Part shown: in pieces, positions 24,408 to 30,530 of the stretch | How the letters are laid out: each line of letters starts with the position of its first letter | How positions within the stretch are numbered: position 1 is the first letter of the stretch | Origin: Spirochaetia bacterium | GTDB taxonomy: Bacteria > Spirochaetota > Spirochaetia > JABMQR01 | DNA length: 30,530 bases | Direction of reading: 5' to 3' | Assembly: GCA_016784705.1 (NCBI GenBank) | Contig: JADHUD010000003.1 | Coordinates: forward strand, 1 to 30,530 | Made by a program: the position numbers and the translations under genes | Notes under the pieces: generated by a model | The model's input: the letters and a program-made list of their open reading frames with translations, nothing else | Told to the model about the DNA's origin: nothing | Databases searched by the model: none

Positions 24408-25874
24408 ATGTCGGTACAGGAAAAACCCAATATACTGTTTATATTGTCGGACGATCAAGGTCTGTGGGCAACGGGGTGTTATGGGAATCATGAGATAAGA
24501 ACACCAAATATAGATCGGCTCGCTTCAAGTGGAGTAAAATTTAATAATTTTTTCTGTACATCGCCGGTCTGCTCTCCTGCAAGGGCAAGCTTATTAACCG
24601 GAAAAATTCCATCTCAACATGGTGTTCATGATTGGATCCGGGATGGCAACATGCCTCCTGATGCATTCAAATATTTGGATAATATAACCTGTTATACTGA
24701 TATCCTTAGTAATAACGGCTATGTTTGCGGATTGAGCGGGAAATGGCATTTGGGAGATAGTATGATTCCCCAGCATGGTTTTTCTCACTGGTTTTGCCAT
24801 CAAAGCGGTGGGGGGGTGTATAATGATGCACCGATGATCCGCAACGGGGAGCCTGTCAAAGCTTCCGGATATATAACTGATGTTATAACCGACGATGCAA
24901 TTGCCTTTATTGAAGAGAATATGGACAGACCTTTTTATGTAAGTGTAAATTATACTGCTCCCCACAGCCCATGGACATGCCATCCGCAGGAAATTGTGGA
25001 TTCGTATGATGAGTGCTCCTTTGAATCCTGTCCTCAGGAGGCTCTTCATCCCTGGGCAGGCCCATTAACGTACCGGTCATATGGAAACAGGGAGCTGCTT
25101 AAAGGTTATTTTGCTGCAGTTACAGCGATGGACAACAATATTGGGAGAATTCTAAGTAAACTTGATAATCTGGGACTGAGAGAAAATACTATGATAATTT
25201 TCTCCAGCGATAACGGTTTTTCTTGTGGACATCACGGCTTTTGGGGGAAAGGAAACGGAACATTCCCAATAAATATGTATGACAATTCGATTAAAGTTCC
25301 CTTTATTATTAGTCATCCCGGCAGAATATCTCCAGATACAACAGTTGATGGGTTAGTAAGTCAATATGATTTTTTTCCATTCCTACTTGATTATCTTGGA
25401 CTCCCAAAGATAACAGATTCTGGTTTTCCCGGAAAAAGTTTCTTGTCCCAGTTAACGGACAGTTCTGATAAGGGGAATGATACAGTGGTGGTATATGATG
25501 AATACGGTCCTGTTCGTATGATCCGGACTAAGGAGTGGAAGTACATACACCGATATCCTTTTGGGAACAATGAGCTGTATAATGTAAAAGACGATCCGGA
25601 TGAAAGAATTAATGTAATAGATGATATATCCGGCAGAGCAGTTGTAGAAGAACTGCGCAGCTCTCTGGCACAATGGTTTTCCCGGTACGTGGATCCGGAT
25701 AAAGATGGATCCCGTTTTCCGGTTACCGGATCCGGGCAGCGAAGAAACATAGGTACATATTTTGGAGAAGAATGTTTTTATAATGATAGAATTGTATCGA
25801 CAGAAACAGGTTTTCCTTCTGTACGGGATTGGGAAAATGCTGAAGATATGGATAAGCTTATTTCTGATAAATAA
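24408..25874 (+). CDS. Cytoplasmic formylglycine-dependent sulfatase
   Basis: A 488-residue type I sulfatase of the alkaline-phosphatase superfamily. LFILSDDQG (10-18) supplies metal-binding Asp residues. SPVCSPARASLLTGK (52-66) is the sulfatase signature, with Cys55 to be converted to formylglycine; GKWHLGD and FSSDNGFSCGHHGFWGKG complete the active site. The Cys form requires a radical-SAM or aerobic maturase, which is not in the window. No signal peptide is present, so it should desulfate an imported small sulfated sugar. GGGAGGA precedes the ATG by about 7 nt. Expression is likely under the ROK-type operator upstream. Confidence 0.9.
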   Translation: MSVQEKPNILFILSDDQGLWATGCYGNHEIRTPNIDRLASSGVKFNNFFCTSPVCSPARASLLTGKIPSQHGVHDWIRDGNMPPDAFKYLDNITCYTDILSNNGYVCGLSGKWHLGDSMIPQHGFSHWFCHQSGGGVYNDAPMIRNGEPVKASGYITDVITDDAIAFIEENMDRPFYVSVNYTAPHSPWTCHPQEIVDSYDECSFESCPQEALHPWAGPLTYRSYGNRELLKGYFAAVTAMDNNIGRILSKLDNLGLRENTMIIFSSDNGFSCGHHGFWGKGNGTFPINMYDNSIKVPFIISHPGRISPDTTVDGLVSQYDFFPFLLDYLGLPKITDSGFPGKSFLSQLTDSSDKGNDTVVVYDEYGPVRMIRTKEWKYIHRYPFGNNELYNVKDDPDERINVIDDISGRAVVEELRSSLAQWFSRYVDPDKDGSRFPVTGSGQRRNIGTYFGEECFYNDRIVSTETGFPSVRDWENAEDMDKLISDK

Positions 25875-25949
25875 GCTTTGCCGGAGTCAGAACTCATAAT
25901 ATCAGTACTTATTATATGTGTTTTGTAATACGGCTTTTCTGGTTTTCTA

Positions 25950-27026
25950 TTAGTATTTTCCATAATCATGATATGCTTTAAATAGAGCCTCAACATTTTC
26001 TGCAGGTGTGTCTGCTTGTATGTTATGGGAGGTACATGCTATAAATCCCCCCCCAGGTGCCATTGCTTCGAACAAAGATTTAACATGTTCAGCTACATCA
26101 GCTGCTGACCCATGTGGTAAAACTTTCTGAATGGAAACTCCTCCCTGAAATGAGAGTTTCTTACCGAACTCTTTCTTCAATAATTTCGGGTCCATAGCAG
26201 CAGCTTCTGGCTGGATTGATTGAAGAATATCCAGTTTACATTCTATCAATTCCGGAATGAGTGTATAAACGGAACCGCAGGTATGGTGCATTACCTTAGC
26301 TCCATAACTTTGTCCTAACTCATTAAACTCTTTAAAACCATTTTTTAAGAATTTTTTCCATAAAGGCAAAGAAATTAATCCTCCATTTTGAGATCCAAAG
26401 TCATCACCTGTACAAAATATATCAATTTTACCTTTTGCTGCTTCAAGAATTCTTCTTCCATATTCCAGATAAAAAGAGGTAATTCTACGAAATATTTCCT
26501 CTGCAATTTCAGGATTTATAAGCATATCTATTAATATCTGTTCATATCCCCGAATATACATTGCCGGTTTCAGTTGTGCTATTCGGTTCAGCCGATCTCC
26601 CATAAATACAACAACTCGTTTATTTTCAAGTATTTTATTGCACTGCTGCTCAATTTCACTATAATCAAACCAGTCTGCAGAGGGCCAATGGTTATATTCA
26701 GCAATTTCTTCAACAGTTTGAAAGTTTTCCAATGGGCTTTTTACTACTTCTTTATAACTCTCAAAATTTATGTTAACTTCACGCCGGGGAACTCCCCAAA
26801 GATCTGTATTTGCTGCAAGGGCTTTGATTTCTCTTTTTTTCTCTATATATCTCGGCCCGGACATATACCGCACATCAACATCATACTTTTCCAGAAACTG
26901 CTCATAGGGTATATGGAGCTCTTTTTCAACTTTTCTTTTCATCCCGGACGAAACCCAGCAGTCAATCGGAACCCTGTCCGGTTCCTGGTGGCTCAAACTT
27001 AAAAAAGTTCTTTCTCTTGAATCCAA
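25950..27026 (-). CDS. Uroporphyrinogen decarboxylase/MtaA-family protein
   Basis: A 358-residue TIM-barrel protein of the UroD superfamily, starting with TTG at 27026; AAGGAG lies 7 nt upstream. The N-terminus (MDSRERTFLSLSHQEPDRVPID) is typical. It lacks heme-pathway context. HHTCG (H248, C250) and a later Cys331 (GFIACTSHN) reproduce the His-x-Cys...Cys zinc pattern of corrinoid methyltransferases such as MtaA and MtbA. It may therefore handle a methyl group rather than decarboxylate a porphyrin. No corrinoid protein gene is adjacent. It lies 25 bp downstream of the sugar isomerase gene on the same strand and presumably works with it. Confidence 0.82.
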   Translation of the reverse strand: MDSRERTFLSLSHQEPDRVPIDCWVSSGMKRKVEKELHIPYEQFLEKYDVDVRYMSGPRYIEKKREIKALAANTDLWGVPRREVNINFESYKEVVKSPLENFQTVEEIAEYNHWPSADWFDYSEIEQQCNKILENKRVVVFMGDRLNRIAQLKPAMYIRGYEQILIDMLINPEIAEEIFRRITSFYLEYGRRILEAAKGKIDIFCTGDDFGSQNGGLISLPLWKKFLKNGFKEFNELGQSYGAKVMHHTCGSVYTLIPELIECKLDILQSIQPEAAAMDPKLLKKEFGKKLSFQGGVSIQKVLPHGSAADVAEHVKSLFEAMAPGGGFIACTSHNIQADTPAENVEALFKAYHDYGKY

Positions 27027-27051
27027 AGGTGCTCTCCTTTCCGGTGTTTAA

Positions 27052-27843
27052 CTATTTCCTGATTAATATTTTCTTTACAAATGATCCGGCTTTTTCCGAG
27101 GCGGTTTTAGGGTCATTCGTGTTCAGTTCAAAGACGATCTCCTCATTGTATCCAAAGCTCTGCAGAAGACTGAATACTTCCTGCCAGTTTGTCGATCCTT
27201 CACCCGGAATCTGATGATCATCCAGTTGCCCTCCATTATCATGAACATGCAAATGTATCAGATGATGTTTCAGCTTCTTTATGATTTCAGTAACCGGCGA
27301 ATCAATTAAACTGTGATGCATATTTGCATGTCCGGTATCGATGCATATACCTAAAGATTTACTAGCAGGATGATCAGCCATAGCCGCTATTACCTGTAGC
27401 AGAATATCCATAGGTCCATTTTCAAGTGCAATCCGTATTGAACGTTTAGAGGCTTCTGAGAGTATTCTTCCAATTAAAATTTTTTCTTTACTGCTTAATA
27501 TCAACCCACTTTCAAAATCCCAGGTACCGGTCTGTAATCCAAATGATAATGGATGGCAGACAAGAGGGTCTGCTCCGATAAATGCACAAAAATCCAATTC
27601 TTCTAATAAGACTTCCATTGAGAATTTTTTTTTCATTTTTGTATGGGCACTGAATTTGGGAATTCCAATACAGATTTCCTTAATGTGTTCCCAATTTGAC
27701 CGTCTGAAAAATGTTTGATCTGCAGTCCAGTCAAGCCAAAATTCTACGCCGAATCCCTGTTTTTTAATTTCTGACAGATTCTCTTCTAGACTGGCTTTAT
27801 CCCCATAACACTTTAGATAATTCCAGGTACTTACACTTAACAC
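27052..27843 (-). CDS. Sugar phosphate isomerase/epimerase family TIM-barrel protein
   Basis: A 263-residue member of the AP-endonuclease-2-like sugar isomerase family. Likely metal ligands are Glu in IALENGP, Asp and His in CIDTGHANMHH, His in HLHVHDN and Glu in FELNTND. IPGEG precedes the last helix as in 3-ketohexose epimerases and inosose dehydratases. The start is GTG at 27843 with AAGAAGG-like pairing upstream. It is the first gene of a two-gene minus operon with the UroD/MtaA-type gene. A strong promoter with an internal palindrome lies about 140 bp upstream. The exact sugar cannot be named. Confidence 0.83.
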   Translation of the reverse strand: MLSVSTWNYLKCYGDKASLEENLSEIKKQGFGVEFWLDWTADQTFFRRSNWEHIKEICIGIPKFSAHTKMKKKFSMEVLLEELDFCAFIGADPLVCHPLSFGLQTGTWDFESGLILSSKEKILIGRILSEASKRSIRIALENGPMDILLQVIAAMADHPASKSLGICIDTGHANMHHSLIDSPVTEIIKKLKHHLIHLHVHDNGGQLDDHQIPGEGSTNWQEVFSLLQSFGYNEEIVFELNTNDPKTASEKAGSFVKKILIRK

Positions 27844-27979
27844 TATTTTCCGCCTTCTTATAGCAGCATAATCAGCTATAATTTATCGGGAGCTCATGAT
27901 TTGCAGGACTAATATTTCCTTCTATCTGCAAATGTAGTATATGCAATTTTTTATTTTTTTTACAGTGTTTACAATTTTT

Positions 27980-28009
27980 ATAATAGCAACATAAGACAAA
28001 AATTGTCAA
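27980..28009 (-). promoter_or_regulatory. Promoter of the isomerase-UroD operon with internal palindrome
   Basis: On the minus strand, TTGACA (28009-28004) and TATTAT (27985-27980) are separated by 18 bp. The palindrome GACAAAAATTGTC (27995-28007) overlaps the -35 box and spacer. ACAATTTTT at 27971-27979 repeats the arm further downstream, matching AAAAATTGT at 27998-28006. This suggests an operator, possibly for the adjacent RpiR protein. The remaining 27844-28134 spacer is otherwise featureless apart from the 9-bp repeats. Confidence 0.58.
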
Positions 28010-28071
28010 GAAAATTATAATACGGCCATAGATTTTACTGAGTTTTCAATTATATTTAAGGATCAGGCAGG

Positions 28072-28098
28072 GGTGTAAGAGGTGTCAGGGGCGTCAAT
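28072..28098. repeat. Three degenerate 9-bp tandem repeats
   Basis: GGTGTAAGA, GGTGTCAGG and GGCGTCAAT lie head to tail in an otherwise AT-rich spacer between the rpiR-type gene end and the isomerase promoter. The G-rich composition stands out locally. Confidence 0.4.
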
Positions 28099-28134
28099 TC
28101 AAAGTGTTTATTCAAAGTTATGCATTATTTGTGT

Positions 28135-28932
28135 TTAAGAATTCATATATCTGCTGATTTCAATGGTAATAAATTCCAATACTGCCAATTGTGCTATTCG
28201 GGGTTGGCAAGAATAACTTCCTAATATATTTTCAGGAACTGTAGTGAGCAAATTAATATCAGCATATTTCGCTAAAGAAGATGATGCAAAATTTGTCATA
28301 CCAATTGTATATACTTGGTTTTTCTGAGCATTTTTGAGAGCAAAGACTACTTCCTGGGTTTCGCCTGAATGGGATATACCGAATATAACATCGTTCTTAT
28401 CCAATTGATTTACAATACGTTCTATTTCTACACGATCCGTCAGATAATGACAATATATTCCCAGGCCAAGCAGGCAATCGTTGAAAATTCTGGCAACACC
28501 GGCAGAACCTGCAAGACCTATTATTATTATTTTTTCCGCCTCAATTATTTTTTTTGAAACAGCAGCAAGTTCGCTTTTAGTTATATTTGATATTGATTTA
28601 TGTATATCCTGATGTAAATTTTCAGTAAACTTTTCACGGATTATCTGGTAACTATCATTATAATTAATTTCTTCATATATAGTTACTCCTCTTTTTAATA
28701 TTTCCGGAACCAGAGCTGCTTTAAAATCCTGATAACCGGAAAAACCCAGGGTTCTGCAAAATCGTAATACTGATGCATCACTAACCGAACATTTCTCAGA
28801 AATTATCTGAAGAGAAGCAAGAATTGTTTTATCAGGATGAAGCTGTACATAATCAGCAACCTTTTTTTCTGCTTTACTTAATTTGTTGTAGTTTTTTTCC
28901 ACAAGGTACAGTGGGTTCTTCACATTATTCAT
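28135..28932 (-). CDS. MurR/RpiR family transcriptional regulator
   Basis: A 265-residue regulator with an N-terminal RpiR helix-turn-helix domain (about 1-78; SEKCSVSDASVLRFCRTLGFSGYQDFK) and a C-terminal SIS sugar-phosphate-binding domain (about 120-245; IIIIGLAGSAGVARI, FGISHSGETQEVV). RpiR proteins sense phosphosugars and control the neighbouring catabolic genes. GGAAG precedes the ATG by a few nucleotides. It stands between the isomerase-UroD operon and the divergent ABC binding-protein gene, so either or both could be its targets. Confidence 0.92.
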   Translation of the reverse strand: MNNVKNPLYLVEKNYNKLSKAEKKVADYVQLHPDKTILASLQIISEKCSVSDASVLRFCRTLGFSGYQDFKAALVPEILKRGVTIYEEINYNDSYQIIREKFTENLHQDIHKSISNITKSELAAVSKKIIEAEKIIIIGLAGSAGVARIFNDCLLGLGIYCHYLTDRVEIERIVNQLDKNDVIFGISHSGETQEVVFALKNAQKNQVYTIGMTNFASSSLAKYADINLLTTVPENILGSYSCQPRIAQLAVLEFITIEISRYMNS

Positions 28933-28976
28933 ATTGCTTCCAATGTCTCCTTATGCCAGCTTTCAGTATTCTGTTT

Positions 28977-29006
28977 ATGTTAGTTCCATTATCAGTACGA
29001 TGTCAA
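28977..29006 (-). promoter_or_regulatory. Promoter of the rpiR-type gene
   Basis: On the minus strand, TTGACA (29006-29001) and TAACAT (28982-28977) are separated by 18 bp, about 45 bp upstream of the ATG. Confidence 0.5.
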
Positions 29007-29090
29007 GATATCGCTTTGCTCCATTTGCTGCAGCAACACACTTAAAAATAGATTCTGTTCTTCACCGGAAGAATTAATAATTATTTTTTC

Positions 29091-29119
29091 TTGACATTGA
29101 ATCTTGCAGGGGCTAAAAT
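29091..29119 (+). promoter_or_regulatory. Promoter of the binding-protein gene or of a leader/small RNA
   Basis: TTGACA (29091-29096), a 17-bp spacer and TAAAAT (29114-29119) make the best plus-strand promoter in the 442-bp spacer 28933-29374. Transcription would start near 29126, leaving about 250 nt before the ATG at 29375. Confidence 0.58.
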
Positions 29120-29236
29120 GTAGCATAAACAACATTATTTAGTATTTATTGTATATACTTTTCATGGGAGAGCCCCGGTCTGTGTAAAAATTTTTATTTC
29201 AAAAACAATACCGTTTTAAGCAGGATAAGATTTTAC

Positions 29237-29257
29237 GCAGTAAGCTTATGCTTTTTT
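29237..29257 (+). terminator. Candidate attenuator or small-RNA terminator
   Basis: GCA-g-TA pairs with TA-TGC around the loop AGCT, followed directly by six T residues (29252-29257). The stem is short, so this is tentative. Transcripts from the upstream promoter ending here would be about 130 nt. Confidence 0.28.
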
Positions 29258-29333
29258 GAGTTTGAATATATGTAATTCGGGTACAGCTGGTTTTTGTTTT
29301 TAGATTAAAATTATTTTTTTGTATATTTAGCTC

Positions 29334-29349
29334 TATTATGAGCATAATA
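29334..29349. promoter_or_regulatory. 16-bp perfect palindrome upstream of the binding-protein gene
   Basis: TATTATG-AG-CATAATA lies 25 bp before the ATG and just ahead of a strong AAGGGGAG ribosome site. It may be an operator or a hairpin influencing translation. Confidence 0.45.
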
Positions 29350-29374
29350 TATTCTTAACCAAAGGGGAGTTTTT

Positions 29375-30529
29375 ATGAAAAAATTTATTCTCATTTCTTT
29401 ATTCTTTATTCTCGTTTGTTCTTTTGTAACGGCTTCAGGGCAGGCTGAAGCCGATGGTGAGGTTACTAATTCTGAAATTACTCAAACCAGAACAGAAGTA
29501 ACCCATCTCACCTTTTACCGATACTCAAATGCAGCACATAACCTATATACACTTCCATTAATTGAAGCATTTGAAAATGAAAATCCACTGATTAAAATCG
29601 ATTCAGTTGAAGTATCGAGTGGAGGGTTCGAGGCATTAGCAACAAAAGTTCTTCTTGCCTTAGCAGCTGGAACACCTCCTGATGTTTGTGAGATGGGATA
29701 CACGCTTATAAAAACCATGGTTGAAAGCGGCAGCACCGTACCTCTTGATCGTTTTATACAATCAGACAGTGCTTTTCAAAAACAAAAACTAAATTCATCT
29801 ATGATGAATCTAGGTAAAGCAAATGGGAAACAATATTTAATGCCCCTTGGAGTAAGCACTCCTGCAATGTTTATTAATAGAGATCTTTTTAAGAAAGTCG
29901 GTTTAGATCCTGACAATCCGCCAAAGACCTGGGAAGAGACAGAGAAAGCAGCTCAGGTATTAAAAGATGCAGGATATGATGGCGTTATATGGAGTTGGAC
30001 AACCACTGGAAACTGGATTTTTCAGTCGATGATAGAGAATGCCGGGGGTCAGATAGCAAATGAAGATGCTACAGAAATATTCTTTGACAAACAGCCGGGT
30101 GTTAACACCATGGAATATCTGCAAGGTTTGGTTGCAAAAGGGTTAATGTCGGTAACAGACCAGGTTATTCCGTCTTTTTATACAGGAAACCTGGGAATGA
30201 TTATTTTGTCCAGTTTTAATCGTGTTACTATTCCAAAAAATGCAACGTTTGAGGTATCAATGGCATCAATGCCGACTCCAACCGGTGATTTAGAGACGAT
30301 AAAACTTCCTGCCGGAGGAAAAGGGTATATGCTGCTTGCAAAAGATGAGGAACGACAGCAGATATCCTGGGAATTTATCCGGTATCTAGGGCTGCCCATT
30401 ACCCTTAAAGCAAAGCCGGACAACTTAATCACCTTCCAACAGCGCGATACCCATACACATAATTTGAAATTTAGTATATCCCTGCCAGAGCAGCTGATGT
30501 CCAGGAGGCGGATCACTATTGCGTCCTAA
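29375..30529 (+). CDS. ABC transporter sugar-binding protein (family 1, UgpB-like), C-terminus apparently disrupted
   Basis: A 384-residue exported solute-binding protein. It opens with a signal peptide (MKKFILISLFFILVCSFVTA) and AAGGGGAG precedes the ATG. The two-lobed binding domain is clear: LTFYRYSNAAHNLYTLPLIEAF, FINRDLFKKVGLDPDNPPKTWEE and GGKGYMLLAKDEERQQISWEFIRYL. After about residue 340 the expected 15 or so residues before the TGYLPIT-like motif are missing, and the last 20 residues (SLPEQLMSRRRITIAS) look unlike the family. UgpB-type proteins usually reach about 430 residues. A deletion or frameshift, real or from assembly, is likely. It would deliver sugar to an ABC permease beyond the window. 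Confidence 0.82.
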   Translation: MKKFILISLFFILVCSFVTASGQAEADGEVTNSEITQTRTEVTHLTFYRYSNAAHNLYTLPLIEAFENENPLIKIDSVEVSSGGFEALATKVLLALAAGTPPDVCEMGYTLIKTMVESGSTVPLDRFIQSDSAFQKQKLNSSMMNLGKANGKQYLMPLGVSTPAMFINRDLFKKVGLDPDNPPKTWEETEKAAQVLKDAGYDGVIWSWTTTGNWIFQSMIENAGGQIANEDATEIFFDKQPGVNTMEYLQGLVAKGLMSVTDQVIPSFYTGNLGMIILSSFNRVTIPKNATFEVSMASMPTPTGDLETIKLPAGGKGYMLLAKDEERQQISWEFIRYLGLPITLKAKPDNLITFQQRDTHTHNLKFSISLPEQLMSRRRITIAS

Positions 30530-30530
30530 A

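Noticed and set aside
24594..25049. 151-codon minus-strand open frame
   Set aside because: Antisense to the catalytic part of the sulfatase gene; composition is typical of a shadow frame.
25896..25915. ATAATA/TATTAT hairpin after the sulfatase gene
   Set aside because: Six A-T pairs with an 8-nt loop and no proper U-run; too weak to call a terminator.
1..30530. tRNA, rRNA, CRISPR, transposase or phage genes
   Set aside because: No cloverleaf or T-loop pattern, no regularly spaced repeats, and no integrase or transposase motif were recognised by eye.

Overview
The window looks like chromosomal DNA from a free-living, probably anaerobic spirochaete. This is an inference from gene families, with no ribosomal gene to confirm it. 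Pointers are the roughly 600-residue Xaa-Pro aminopeptidase, an Asp-type MurA, a TatT-like TPR lipoprotein-type gene and a sugar-catabolism region with ROK, RpiR, sulfatase and ABC binding-protein genes. The DNA is AT-rich, densely coding, and shows no insertion sequence, CRISPR array, tRNA or rRNA.

Left block (1-6253, all minus strand). A tight run reads lgt, GH36 alpha-galactosidase, Xaa-Pro aminopeptidase, a cation diffusion facilitator and the 5' part of gpmI. Gaps are 6-125 bp and one pair overlaps, so this is probably one operon mixing envelope, sugar and peptide functions. The intergenic region at 6254-6532 holds two nearly identical palindromes exactly 21 bp apart.

Housekeeping and envelope block (6533-21153). 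It begins with a secreted S41 protease, a YjbQ protein and RsmE on the plus strand. A large SLBB polysaccharide-export protein (minus) follows, diverging from a pair of unusual regulators. One is a sigma54-type AAA+ protein with no DNA-binding domain; the other is a winged-helix protein with a receiver-like half lacking the phospho-acceptor. Their convergent spacer to murA (13551-13871) carries four same-strand DnaA-box matches in two 11-bp-phased pairs. Next are murA (Cys to Asp in the active-site loop), an HD protein with a degenerate CCA-transferase head, a TPR protein, a secreted unknown, and a GT2 glycosyltransferase, PlsC-type acyltransferase and PfkB kinase in a row.

Sugar-catabolism block (21298-30530). 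A ribulose-phosphate-epimerase-like gene and a triosephosphate-isomerase-like gene diverge from a promoter that contains a palindrome. A closely related palindrome lies at the promoter between the ROK repressor and a cytosolic sulfatase, so the two loci are probably one regulon. Then come a UroD/MtaA-type protein and a TIM-barrel sugar isomerase (minus operon), an RpiR regulator, and a divergent ABC sugar-binding protein whose C-terminus looks disrupted. The likely theme is uptake and desulfation of a modified sugar followed by isomerisation to central metabolites; the substrate cannot be read from the sequence.
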